64,000 nucleotides of DNA from Bathymodiolus brooksi. Its lineage: Eukaryota; Mollusca; Bivalvia; Mytilida; Modiolidae. The notes beneath the pieces were generated by a model, which ran no database searches, was not told the DNA's origin, and was given only the letters and a program-made list of their open reading frames with translations. The translations under genes were made by a program, and so were the position numbers. The stretch covers positions 148,694,196-148,758,195 of the forward strand of contig OY804577.1 of NCBI GenBank assembly GCA_963680875.1. Direction: 5' to 3'. This document shows, piece by piece, positions 1-13,300 of this stretch; positions within the stretch are counted from its first letter, which is position 1, and each line of letters opens with the position of its first letter.

Positions 1-59
1 CTCAGTGTTAACATTCCGTGTGATATTTATTGTATGTTTCCTGATGTCTAAGTGGTACT
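1..59 (+). repeat. First monomer (phase reference), variant with g44 to a
   Basis: This unit sets the numbering used in the other entries. It is a full 59-bp copy that differs from the consensus at position 44, where 'cctgatg' replaces 'cctggtg'. The variant is rare. I find it again only at 42119, 54500, 54854, 56034, 56742, 57096, 58276, 60812 and 61343. It is nearly always followed by a monomer carrying 'ctccgtgttacc', so the pair is inherited as a unit. The true start of the array is not visible, because the sequence is already in full repeat at base 1. Confidence 0.95.
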
Positions 60-236
60 CTCCGTGTTACCATTCCGTGTGATATTTATTGTATGTTTCC
101 TGGTGTCTAAGTGGTACTCTCAGTGTTAACATTCCGTGTGATATTTATTGTATGTTTACTGGTGTCTAAGTGGTACTCTCAGTGTTAGCATTCCGTGTGA
201 TATTTATTGTATTTTTCCTGGTGTCTAAGTGGTACT

Positions 237-2350
237 CTCAGTGTTAGCATTCCGTGTGATATTTATTGTAAGTTTACTGGTGTCTAAGTGATACTCTCAG
301 TGTTAGCATTCCGTGTGATATTTATTGTATGTTTACTGGTGTCTAAGTGGTACTCTCAGTGTTAACATTCCGTGTGATATTTATTGTACGTTTCCTGGTG
401 TCTAAGTGGTACTCTCAGTGTTAACATTCCGTGTGATATTTATTGTATGTTTCCTGGTGTCTAAGTGGTACTCTCAGTGTTAACATTCCGTGTGATATTT
501 ATTGTACGTTTCCTGGTGTCTAAGTGGTACTCTCAGTGTTAACATTCCGTGTGATATTTATTGTATGTTTCCTGGTGTCTAAGTGGTACTCTCAGTGTTA
601 ACATTCCGTGTGATATTTATTGTATGTTTTCTGGTGTCTAAGTGGTACTCTCAGTGTTAACATTCCGTGTGATATTTATTGTACGTTTCTTGGTGTCTAA
701 GTGGTACTCTCAGTGTTAACATTCCGTGTGATATTTATTGTATGTTTCCTGGTGTCTAAGTGGTACTCTCAGTGTTAGCATTCCGTGTGATATTTATTGT
801 ATGTTTCCTGGTGTCTATGTGGTACTCTCAGTGTTAACATTCCGTGTGATATTTATTGTATGTTTCCTGGTGTCTAAATGGTACTCTCAGTGTTAACATT
901 CCGTGTGATATTTATTGTATGTTTACTGGTGTCTACGTGGTACTCTCAGTGTTAACATTCCGTGTGATATTTATTGTATGTTTCCTGGTGTCTAAGTGGT
1001 ACTCTCAGTGTTAACATTCCGTGTGATATTTATTGTACGTTTCCTGGTGTCTAAGTGGTACTCTCAGTGTTAACATTCCGTGTGATATTTATTGTATGTT
1101 TACTGGTGTCTAAGTGGTACTCTCAGTGTTAACATTCCGTGTGATATTTATTGTATGTTTCCTGGTGTCTAAGTGGTACTCTCAGTGTTAACATTCCGTG
1201 TGATATTTATTGTATGTTTACTGGTGTCTAAGTGGTACTCTCAGTGCTAACATTCCGTGTGCTATTTATTGTACGTTTCCTGGTGTCTAAGTGGTACTCT
1301 CAGTGTTAACATTCCGTGTGATATTTATTGTATGTTTACTGGTGTCTAAGTGGTACTCTCAGTGTTAACATTCCGTGTGATATTTATTGTATGTTTCCTG
1401 GTGTCTAAGTGGTACTATCAGTGTTAACATTCGTGTGATATTTATTGTATGTTTCCTGGTGTCTAAATGGTACTCTCAGTGTTAACATTCCGTGTGATAT
1501 TTATTGTATGTTTACTGGTGTCTAAGTGGTACTCTCAGTGTTAACATTCCGTGTGATATTTATTGTATGTTTCCTGGTGTCTAAGTGGTACTCTCAGTGT
1601 TAACATTCCGTGTGATATTTATTATATGTTTCCTGGTGTCTAAATGGTACTCTCAGTGTTAACATTCCGTGTGATATTTATTGTATGTTTCCTGGTGTAT
1701 AAATGGTACTCTCAGTGTTAACATTCCGTGTGATATTTATTGTATGTTTCCTGCTGTCTAAGTGGTACTCTCAGTGTTAGCATTCCGTGTGATATTTATT
1801 GTAAGTTTACTGGTGTCTAAGTGGTACTCTCAGTGTTAGCATTCCGTGTGATATTTATTGTATGTTTACTGGTGTCTAAGTGGTACTCTCAGTGTTAACA
1901 TTCCGTGTGATATTTATTGTACGTTTCCTGGTGTCTAAGTGGTACTCTCAGTGTTAACATTCCGTGTGATATTTATTGTATGTTTCCTGGTGTCTAAGTG
2001 GTACTCTCAGTGTTAACATTCCGTGTGATATTTATTGTACGTTTCCTGGTGTCTAAGTGGTACTCTCAGTGTTAACATTCCGTGTGATATTTATTGTATG
2101 TTTCCTGGTGTCTAAGTGGTACTCTCAGTGTTAACATTCCGTGTGATATTTATTGTATGTTTTCTGGTGTCTAAGTGGTACTCTCAGTGTTAACATTCCG
2201 TGTGATATTTATTGTACGTTTCTTGGTGTCTAAGTGGTACTCTCAGTGTTAACATTCCGTGTGATATTTATTGTATGTTTCCTGGTGTCTAAGTGGTACT
2301 CTCAGTGTTAACATTCCGTGTGATATTTATTGTATGTTTCCTGGTGTCTA
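237..2350 (+). repeat. About 10-monomer block repeated at offset 1,533 bp (26 monomers less 1 base)
   Basis: The variant order at about 237-815 recurs at about 1770-2348. The run is gttagc with 'taagtttac', then gttagc with 'tatgtttac', a 'tacgtttcc' unit, 'ttttctgg' (near 627 and 2160) and a 'tacgtttcttgg' unit. The 1,533-bp offset equals 26 monomers less the 58-bp unit near 1430. The blocks are interrupted by about 950 bp of other monomers, so this is a local higher-order repeat rather than an adjacent duplication. Collinearity stops near 815/2348, where one copy has 'ctatgtgg' and the other 'ctaagtgg'. Confidence 0.8.
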
Positions 2351-3174
2351 AGTGGTACTCTCAGTGTTAACATTCCGTGTGATATTTATTGTATGTTTCC
2401 TGGTGTCTATGTGGTATTCTCAGTGTTAACATTCCGTGTGATATTTATTGTATGTTTCCTGGTGTCTAAGTGGTACTCTCAGTGTTAACATTCCGTGTGA
2501 TATTTATTGTATGTTTCCTGGTGTCTACGTGGTACTCTCAGTGTTAACATTCGTGTGATATTTATTATATGTTTCCTGGTTTCTAAGTGGTACTCTCAGT
2601 GTTAACATTCTGTGTGATATTTATTGTATGTTTCCTGGTGTCGAAGTGGTACTCTCAGTGATAACATTCCGTGTGATATTTATTGTATGTTTCCTGGTGT
2701 CTAAATGGTACTCTCAGTGTTAACATTCCGTGTGATATTTATTGTATGTTTACTGGTGTCTAAGTGGTACTCTCAGTGTTAACATTCGTGTGATATTTAT
2801 TGTATGTTTCCTGGTGTCTAAGTGGTACTCTCAGTGTTAACATTCCGTGTGATATTTATTGTATGTTTACTGGTGTCTAAGTGGTACTCTCAGTGTTAAC
2901 ATTCCGTGTGATATTTATTGTATGTTTCCTGGTGTCTAAGTGGTACTCTCAGTGTTAACATTCCGTGTGATATTTATTGTATGTTTACTGGTGTCTAAGT
3001 GGTACTCTCAGTGCTAACATTCCGTGTGATATTTATTGTACGTTTCCTGGTGTCTAAGTGGTACTCTCAGTGTTAACATTCCGTGTGATATTTATTGTAT
3101 GCTTATTGGTGTCTAAGTGGTACTCTCAGTGTTAACATTCCGTGTGATATTTATTGTATGTTTACTGGTGTCTA

Positions 3175-6100
3175 AGTGGTACTCTCAGTGTTAACATTCC
3201 GTGTGATATTTATTGTATGTTTCCTGGTGTCTAAGTGGTACTCTCAGTGTTAACATTCCGTGTGATATTTATTGTATGTTTACTGGTGTCTAAGTGGTAC
3301 TATCAGTGTTAACATTCCGTGTGATATTTATTGTATGTTTCCTGGTGTCTAAATGGTACTCTCAGTGTTAACATTCCGTGTGATATTTATTGTATGTTTA
3401 CTGGTGTCTAAGTGGTACTCTCAGTGTTAACATTCCGTGTGATATTTATTGTATGTTTCCTGGTGTCTAAGTGGTACTCTCAGTGTTAACATTCCGTGTG
3501 ATATTTATTATATGTTTCCTGGTGTCTAAATGGTACTCTCAGTGTTAACATTCCGTGTGATATTTATTGTATGTTTCCTGGTGTCGAAGTGGTACTCTCA
3601 GTGTTAACATTCCGTGTGATATTTATTGTATGTTTCCTGGTGTCTATGTGGTACTCTCAGTGTTAACATTCCGTGTGATATTTATTGTATGTTTCCTGGT
3701 GTCTAAGTGGTACTCTCAGTGTTAACATTCCGTGTGATATTTATTGTATGTTTCCTGGTGTCTAAGTGGTACTCTCAGTGTTAACATTCCGTGTGATATT
3801 TATTATATGTTTCCTGGTGTCTAAATGGTACTCTCAGTGTTAACATTCCGTGTGATATTTATTGTATGTTTCCTGGTGTCGAAGTGGTACTCTCAGTGTT
3901 AACATTCCGTGTGATATTTATTGTATGTTTCCTGGTGTCTATGTGGTACTCTCAGTGTTAACATTCCGTGTGATATTTATTGTATGTTTCCTGGTGTCTA
4001 AGTGGTACTCTCAGTGTTAACATTCCGTGTGATGTTTATTGTATGTTTCTTGGTGTTTACGTGGTACTCTCAGTGTTAACATTCGTGTGATATTTATTGT
4101 ATGTTTCCTGGTGTCTAAGTGGTACTCTCAGTGTTAACATTCCGTGTGATATTTATTGTATGTTTCCTGGTGTCGAAGTGGTACTCTCAGTGATAACATT
4201 CCGTGTGATATTTATTGTATGTTTCCTGGTGTCTAAATGGTACTCTCAGTGTTAACATTCCGTGTGATATTTATTGTATGTTTCCTGCTGTCTAAGTGGT
4301 ACTCTCAGTGTTAACATTCCGTGTGATATTTATTGCATGTTTACTGGTGTCTAAGTGGTACTCTCCGTGTTAACATTCCGTGTGATATATATTGTATGTT
4401 TACTGGTGTCTAAGTGGTACTCTCAGTGTTAACATTCCGTGTGATATTTATTGTATGTTTCCTGGTGTCTAAATGGTACTCTCATTGTTAACATTCCGTG
4501 TGATATTTATTGTATGTTTACTGGTGTCTAAGTGGTACTCTCAGTGTTAGCATTCCGTGTGATATCTATTGTACGTTTCCTGGTGTCTAAGTGGTACTCT
4601 CAGTGTTAACATTCCGTGTGATATTTATTGTATGTTTCCTGGTGTCTAAGTGGTACTCTCAGTGTTAACATTCCGTGTGATATTTATTGTATGTTTACTG
4701 GTGTCTAAGTGGTACTCTCAGTGCTAACATTCCGTGTGATTTTTATTGTACGTTTCCTGGTGTCTAAGTGGTACTCTCAGTGTTAACATTCCGTGTGATA
4801 TTTATTGTATGTTTACTGGTGTCTAAGTGGTACTCTCAGTATTAACATTCCGTGTGATATTTATTGTATGTTTACTGGTGTCTAAGTGGTACTCTCAGTG
4901 TTAACATTCCGTGTGATATTTATTGTATGTTTACTGGTGTCTAAGTGGTACTCTCAGTGTTAACATTCCGTGTGATATTTATTGTATGTTTCCTGGTGTC
5001 TAAGTGGTACTCTCAGTGTTAACATTCCGTGTGATATTTATTATATGTTTCCTGGTGTCTAAATGGTACTCTCAGTGTTAACATTCCGTGTGATATTTAT
5101 TGTATGTTTCCTGGTGTCTATGTGGTACTCTCAGTGTTAACATTCCGTGTGATATTTATTGTATGTTTCCTGGTGTCTAAGTGGTACTCTCAGTGTTAAC
5201 ATTCCGTGTGATATTTATTGTATGTTTCCTGGTGTCTACGTGGTACTCTCAGTGTTAACATTCGTGTGATATTTATTGTATGTTTCCTGGTGTCTAAGTG
5301 GTACTCTCAGTGTTAACATTCCGTGTGATATTTATTGTATGTTTCCTGGTGTCGAAGTGGTACTCTCAGTGATAACATTCCGTGTGATATTTATTGTATG
5401 TTTCCTGGTGTCTAAATGGTACTCTCAGTGTTAACATTCCGTGTGATATTTATTGTATGCTTCCTGCTGTCTAAGTGGTACTCTCAGTGTTAACATTCCG
5501 TGTGATATTTATTGTATGTTTCCTGGTGTCTAAGTGGTACTCTCAGTGTTAACATTCCGTGTGATATTTATTATATGTTTCCTGGTGTCTAAATGGTACT
5601 CTCAGTGTTAACATTCCGTGTGATATTTATTGTATGTTTACTGGTGTCGAAGTGGTACTCTCAGTGTTAACATTCCGTGTGATATTTATTGTATGTTTCC
5701 TGGTGTCTATGTGGTACTCTCAGTGTTAACATTCCGTGTGATATTTATTGTATGTTTCCTGGTGTCTAAGTGGTACTCTCAGTGTTAACATTCCGTGTGA
5801 TATTTATTGTATGTTTACTGGTGTCTAAGTGGTACTATCAGTGTTAACATTCCGTGTGATATTTATTGTATGTTTCCTGGTGTCTAAATGGTACTCTCAG
5901 TGTTAACATTCCGTGTGATATTTATTGTATGTTTACTGGTGTCTAAGTGGTACTCTCAGTGTTAACATTCCGTGTGATATTTATTGTATGTTTCCTGGTG
6001 TCTAAGTGGTACTCTCAGTGTTAACATTCCGTGTGATATTTATTATATGTTTCCTGGTGTCTAAATGGTACTCTCAGTGTTAACATTCCGTGTGATATTT

Positions 6101-7985
6101 ATTGTATGTTTCCTGGTGTCGAAGTGGTACTCTCAGTGTTAACATTCCGTGTGATATTTATTGTATGTTTCCTGGTGTCTATGTGGTACTCTCAGTGTTA
6201 ACATTCCGTGTGATATTTATTGTATGTTTCCTGGTGTCTAAGTGGTACTCTCAGTGTTAACATTCCGTGTGATATTTATTGTATGTTTCCTGGTGTCTAA
6301 GTGGTACTCTCAGTGTTAACATTCCGTGTGATATTTATTATATGTTTCCTGGTGTCTAAATGGTACTCTCAGTGTTAACATTCCGTGTGATATTTATTGT
6401 ATGTTTCCTGGTGTCGAAGTGGTACTCTCAGTGTTAACATTCCGTGTGATATTTATTGTATGTTTCCTGGTGTCTATGTGGTACTCTCAGTGTTAACATT
6501 CCGTGTGATATTTATTGTATGTTTCCTGGTGTCTAAGTGGTACTCTCAGTGTTAACATTCCGTGTGATATTTATTGTATGTTTCTTGGTGTTTACGTGGT
6601 ACTCTCAGTGTTAACATTCGTGTGATATTTATTGTATGTTTCCTGGTGTCTAAGTGGTACTCTCAGTGTTAACATTCCGTGTGATATTTATTGTATGTTT
6701 CCTGGTGTCGAAGTGGTACTCTCAGTGATAACATTCCGTGTGATATTTATTGTATGTTTCCTGGTGTCTAAATGGTACTCTCAGTGTTAACATTCCGTGT
6801 GATATTTATTGTATGTTTCCTGCTGTCTAAGTGGTACTCTCAGTGTTAACATTCCGTGTGATATTTATTGCATGTTTACTGGTGTCTAAGTGGTACTCTC
6901 CGTGTTAACATTCCGTGTGATATATATTGTATGTTTACTGGTGTCTAAGTGGTACTCTCAGTGTTAACATTCCGTGTGATATTTATTGTATGTTTCCTGG
7001 TGTCTAAATGGTACTCTCATTGTTAACATTCCGTGTGATATTTATTGTATGTTTACTGGTGTCTAAGTGGTACTCTCAGTGTTAGCATTCCGTGTGATAT
7101 TTATTGTACGTTTCCTGGTGTCTAAGTGGTACTCTCAGTGTTAACATTCCGTGTGATATTTATTGTATGTTTCCTGGTGTCTAAGTGGTACTCTCAGTGT
7201 TAACATTCCGTGTGATATTTATTGTATGTTTACTGGTGTCTAAGTGGTACTCTCAGTGCTAACATTCCGTGTGATATTTATTGTACGTTTCCTGGTGTCT
7301 AAGTGGTACTCTCAGTGTTAACATTCCGTGTGATATTTATTGTATGTTTACTGGTGTCTAAGTGGTACTCTCAGTATTAACATTCCGTGTGATATTTATT
7401 GTATGTTTACTGGTGTCTAAGTGGTACTCTCAGTGTTAACATTCCGTGTGATATTTATTGTATGTTTACTGGTGTCTAAGTGGTACTCTCAGTGTTAACA
7501 TTCCGTGTGATATTTATTGTATGTTTCCTGGTGTCTAAGTGGTACTCTCAGTGTTAACATTCCGTGTGATATTTATTATATGTTTCCTGGTGTCTAAATG
7601 GTACTCTCAGTGTTAACATTCCGTGTGATATTTATTGTATGTTTCCTGGTGTCTATGTGGTACTCTCAGTGTTAACATTCCGTGTGATATTTATTGTATG
7701 TTTCCTGGTGTCTAAGTGGTACTCTCAGTGTTAACATTCCGTGTGATATTTATTGTATGTTTCCTGGTGTCTACGTGGTACTCTCAGTGTTAACATTCGT
7801 GTGATATTTATTGTATGTTTCCTGGTGTCTAAGTGGTACTCTCAGTGTTAACATTCCGTGTGATATTTATTGTATGTTTCCTGGTGTCGAAGTGGTACTC
7901 TCAGTGATAACATTCCGTGTGATATTTATTGTATGTTTCCTGGTGTCTAAATGGTACTCTCAGTGTTAACATTCCGTGTGATATT
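3175..7985 (+). repeat. About 2.27-kb higher-order block in two copies, offset 2,535 bp (43 monomers)
   Basis: The variant order at about 3175-5450 matches about 5715-7985. Shared rare landmarks are 'tactatcag' (about 3299/5834), 'attatatg' (3510/6045), the unusual unit 'ttggtgtttacg' (4050/6585), 'gcatgttt' followed by 'ctccgtg' and 'gatatatattg' (4335/6870), and 'cagtattaac' (about 4848/7373). The offset equals 43 monomers less two deletions. The copies differ at a few single bases, such as 'gatatctatt' near 4563 against 'gatatttatt' at 7098. They diverge at 5461/7996, where the first has the 'cctgctg' unit. This near-identity suggests recent block amplification. Confidence 0.85.
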
Positions 7986-10799
7986 TATTATATGTTTCCT
8001 GGTGTCTAAATGGTACTCTCAGTGTTAACATTCCGTGTGATATTTATTGTATGTTTACTGGTGTCGAAGTGGTACTCTCAGTGTTAACATTCCGTGTGAT
8101 ATTTATTGTATGTTTCCTGGTGTCTATGTGGTACTCTCAGTGTTAACATTCCGTGTGATATTTATTGTATGTTTCCTGGTGTCTAAGTGGTACTCTCAGT
8201 GTTAACATTCCGTGTGATATTTATTGTATGTTTCCTGGTGTCTACGTGGTACTCTCAGTGTTAACATTCGTGTGATATTTATTGTATGTTTCCTGGTGTC
8301 TAAGTGGTACTCTCAGTGTTAACATTCGTGTGATATTTATTGTATGTTTCCTGGTGTCTAAGTGGTACTCTCAGTGTTAACATTCCGTGTGATATTTATT
8401 ATATGTTTCCTGGTGTCTAAATGGTACTCTCAGTGTTAACATTCCGTGTGATATTTATTATATGTTTCCTGGTGTCGAAGTGGTACTCTCAGTGTTAACA
8501 TTCCGTGTGATATTTATTGTATGTTTCCTGGTGTCTATGTGGTACTCTCAGTGTTAACATTCCGTGTGATATTTATTGTATGTTTCCTGGTGTCTAAGTG
8601 GTACTCTCAGTGTTAACATTCCGTGTGATATTTATTGTATGTTTCCTGGTGTCTACGTGGTACTCTCAGTGTTAACATTCGTGTGATATTTATTGTATGT
8701 TTCCTGGTGTCTAAGTGGTACTCTCAGTGTTAACATTCCGTGTGATATTTATTGTATGTTTCCTGGTGTCGAAGTGGTACTCTCAGTGATAACATTCCGT
8801 GTGATATTTATTGTATGTTTCCTGGTGTCTAAATGGTACTCTCAGTGTTAACATTCCGTGTGATATTTATTGTATGTTTCCTGCTGTCTAAGTGGTACTC
8901 TCAGTGTTAACATTCCGTGTGATATTTATTGCATGTTTACTGGTGTCTAAGTGGTACTCTCCGTGTTAACATTCCGTGTGATATATATTGTATGTTTACT
9001 GGTGTCTAAGTGGTACTCTCAGTGTTAACATTCCGTGTGATATTTATTGTATGTTTCCTGGTGTCTAAATGGTACTCTCATTGTAAACATTCCGTGTGAT
9101 ATTTATTGTATGTTTACTGGTGTCTAAGTGGTACTCTCAGTGTTAACATTCCGTGTGATATTTATTGTACGTTTCCTGGTGTCTAAGTGGTACTCTCAGT
9201 GTTAACATTCCGTGTGATATTTATTGTATGTTTACTGGTGTCTAAGTGGTACTCTCAGTGTTAACATTCCGTGTGATATTTATTGTATGTTTCCTGGTGT
9301 CTAAGTGGTACTCTCAGTGATAACATTCCGTGTGATATTTATTGTATGTTTACTGGTGTCTAAGTGGTACTCTCAGTGTTAACATTCCGTGTGATATTTA
9401 TTGTATGTTTCCTGGTGTCTAAGTGGTACTCTCAGTGTTAACATTCCGTGTGATATTTATTGTATGTTTACTGGTGTCTAAGTGGTACTATCATTGTTAA
9501 CATTCCGTGTGATATTTATTGTATGTTTCCTGGTGTCTAAATGGTACTCTCAGTGTTAACATTCCGTGTGATATTTATTGTATGTTTCCTGGTGTCTAAG
9601 TGGTACTCTCAGTGTTAACATTCCGTGTGATATTTATTGTATGTTTCCTGGTGTCTAAATGGTACTCTCATTGTTAACATTCCGTGTGATATTTATTGTA
9701 TGTTTACTGGTGTCCAAGTGGTACTCTCAGTGTTAGCATTCCGTGTGATATTTATTGTACGTTTCCTGGTGTCTAAGTGGTACTCTCAGTGTTAACATTC
9801 CGTGTAATATTTATTGTATGTTTACTGGTGTCTAAGTGGTACTCTCAGTGTTAACATTCCGTGTGATATTTATTGTATGTTTCCTGGTGTCTAAGTGGTA
9901 CTCTCAGTGTTAACATTCCGTGTGATATTTATTGTATGTTTACTGGTGTCTAAGTGGTACTCTCAGTGCTAACATTCCGTGTGATATTTATTGTACGTTT
10001 CCTGGTGTCTAAGTGGTACTCTCAGTGTTAACATTCCGTGTGATATTTATTGTATGTTTACTGGTGTCTAAGTGGTACTCTCAGTGTTAACATTCCGTGT
10101 GATATTTATTGTATGTTTACTGGTGTCTAAGTGGTACTCTCAGTGTTAACATTCCGTGTGATATTTATTGTATGTTTACTGGTGTCTAAGTGGTACTCTC
10201 AGTGTTAACATTCCGTGTGATATTTATTGTATGTTTCCTGGTGTCTAAGTGGTACTCTCAGTGTTAACATTCCGTGTGATATTTATTATATGTTTCCTGG
10301 TGTCTAAATGGTACTCTCAGTGTTAACATTCCGTGTGATATTTATTGTATGTTTCCTGGTGTTGAAGTGGTACTCTCAGTGTTAACATTCCGTGTGATAT
10401 TTATTGTATGTTTCCTGGTGTCTATGTGGTACTCTCAGTGTTAACATTCCGTGTGATATTTATTGTATGTTTCCTGGTGTCTAAGTGGTACTCTCAGTGT
10501 TAACATTCCGTGTGATATTTATTGTATGTTTCCTGGTGTCTACGTGGTACTCTCAGTGTTAACATTCGTGTGATATTTATTGTATGTTTCCTGGTGTCTA
10601 AGTGGTACTCTCAGTGTTAACATTCCGTGTGATATTTATTGTATGTTTCCTGCTGTCTAAGTGGTACTCTCAGTGTTAACATTCCGTGTGATATTTATTG
10701 TATGTTTCCTGGTGTCTATGTGGTACTCTCAGTGTTAACATTCCGTGTGAAATTTATTGTATGTTTCCTGGTGTCTAAGTGGTACTCTCAGTGTTAACA

Positions 10800-13300
10800 T
10801 TCCGTGTGATATTTATTGTATGTTTCCTGGTGTCTACGTGGTACTCACAGTGTTAACATTCGTGTGATATTTATTGTATGTTTCCTGGTGTCTAAGTGGT
10901 ACTCTCAGTGATAACATTCCGTGTGATATTTATTGTATGTTTCCTGGTGTCTAAATGGTACTCTCAGTGTTAACATTCCGTGTGATATTTATTGTATGTT
11001 TCCTGCTGTCTAAGTGGTACTCTCAGTGTTAACATTCCGTGTGATATTTATTGCATGTTTACTGGTGTCTAAGTGGTACTCTCCGTGTTAACATTCCGTG
11101 TGATATATATTGTATGTTTACTGGTGTCTAAGTGGTACTCTCAGTGTTAACATTCCGTGTGATATTTATTGTATGTTTCCTGGTGTCTAAATGGTACTCT
11201 CATTGTTAACATTCCGTGTGATATTTATTGTATGTTTACTGGTGTCTAAGTGGTACTCTCAGTGTTAACATTCGTGTGATATTTATTGTACGTTTCCTGG
11301 TGTCTAAGTGGTACTCTCAGTGTTAACATTCCGTGTGATATTTATTGTATGTTTACTGGTGTCTAAGTGGTACTCTCAGTGTTAACATTCCGTGTGATAT
11401 TTATTGTATGTTTACTGGTGTCTAAGTGGTACTATCATTGTTAACATTCCGTGTGATATTTATTGTATGTTTCCTGGTGTCTAAATGGTACTCTCAGTGT
11501 TAACATTCCGTGTGATATTTATTGTATGTTTACTGGTGTCTAAGTGGTACTCTCAGTGTTAACATTCCGTGTGATATTTATTGTATGTTTCCTGGTGTCT
11601 AAATGGTACTCTCATTGTTAACATTCCGTGTGATATTTATTGTATGTTTACTGGTGTCTAAGTGGTACTCTCAGTGTTAACATTCCGTGTGATATATATT
11701 GTATGTTTACTGGTGTCTAAGTGGTACTCTCAGTGTTAACATTCCGTGTGATATTTATTGTATGTTTCCTGGTGTCTAAATGGTACTCTCATTGTTAACA
11801 TTCCGTATGATATTTATTGTATGTTTACTGGTGTCTAAGTGGTACTCTCAGTGTTAGCATTCCGTGTGATATTTATTGTACGTTTCCTGGTGTCTAAGTG
11901 GTACTCTCAGTGTTAACATTCCGTGTGATATTTATTGTATGTTTCCTGGTGTCTAAGTGGTACTCTCAGTGTTAACATTCCGTGTGATATTTATTGTATG
12001 TTTACTGGTGTCTAAGTGGTACTCTCAGTGCTAACATTCCGTGTGATATTTATTGCATGTTTCCTGGTGTCTAAGTGGTACTCTCAGTGTTAACATTCCG
12101 TGTGATATTTATTGTATGTTTCCTGGTGTCTACGTGGTACTCTCAGTGTTAACATTCCGTGTGATATTTATTGTATGTTTCCTGGTGTCTAAGTGGTACT
12201 CTCAGTGTTAACATTCGTGTGATATTTATTGTATGTTTCTTGGTGTCTAAGTGGTACTCTCAGTGTTAACATTCCGTGTGATATTTATTATATGTTTCCT
12301 GGTGTCTAAATGGTACTCTCAGTGTTAACATTCCGTGTGATATTTATTGTATGTTTCCTGGTGTCGAAGTGGTACTCTCAGTGTTAACATTCCGTGTGAT
12401 ATTTATTGTATGTTTCCTGGTGTCTATGTGGTACTCTCAGTGTTAACATTCCGTGTGATATTTATTGTATGTTTCCTGGTGTCTAAGTGGTACTCTCAGT
12501 GTTAACATTCCGTGTGATATTTATTGTATGTTTCCTGGTGTCTACGTGGTACTCACAGTGTTAACATTCGTGTGATATTTATTGTATGTTTCCTGGTGTC
12601 TAAGTGGTACTCTCAGTGATAACATTCCGTGTGATATTTATTGTATGTTTCCTGGTGTCTAAATGGTACTCTCAGTGTTAACATTCCGTGTGATATTTAT
12701 TGTATGTTTCCTGCTGTCTAAGTGGTACTCTCAGTGTTAACATTCCGTGTGATATTTATTGCATGTTTACTGGTGTCTAAGTGGTACTCTCCGTGTTAAC
12801 ATTCCGTGTGATATATATTGTATGTTTACTGGTGTCTAAGTGGTACTCTCAGTGTTAACATTCCGTGTGATATTTATTGTATGTTTCCTGGTGTCTAAAT
12901 GGTACTCTCATTGTTAACATTCCGTGTGATATTTATTGTATGTTTACTGGTGTCTAAGTGGTACTCTCAGTGTTAACATTCGTGTGATATTTATTGTACG
13001 TTTCCTGGTGTCTAAGTGGTACTCTCAGTGTTAACATTCCGTGTGATATTTATTGTATGTTTACTGGTGTCTAAGTGGTACTCTCAGTGTTAACATTCCG
13101 TGTGATATTTATTATATGTTTACTGGTGTCTAAGTGGTACTATCATTGTTAACATTCCGTGTGATATTTATTGTATGTTTCCTGGTGTCTAAATGGTACT
13201 CTCAGTGTTAACATTCCGTGTGATATTTATTGTATGTTTACTGGTGTCTAAGTGGTACTCTCAGTGTTAACATTCCGTGTGATATTTATTGTATGTTTCC
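10800..13300 (+). repeat. 29-monomer (1,708-bp) tandem higher-order repeat
   Basis: The private variant 'actcacagtg' (phase position 2, t to a) occurs only at 10843 and 12551, exactly 1,708 bp apart. The following order of units is the same in both copies: 58-bp unit, gataac, ctaaatg, cctgctg, gcatg, ctccg, gatatatattg, ctcattg, 58-bp unit with tacg, tactatcattg. It continues until about 11590/13300. The offset is 29 monomers less three deletions. Because the offset is about the length of the copied tract, the two copies are close to adjacent. Confidence 0.85.

Noticed and set aside
2540..2560. CENP-B box created in 58-bp monomers (ttcgtgtga)
   Set aside because: Only the ttcg....a half of the CENP-B consensus is present. 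The essential cggg half is missing, as the sequence continues tatttatt. No full box is seen on either strand.
3980..4140. TATA-like promoter in 'gatatatattg' monomers
   Set aside because: It is a single t27 to a change inside a repeat with no downstream gene, so there is no support for promoter function beyond the short match.
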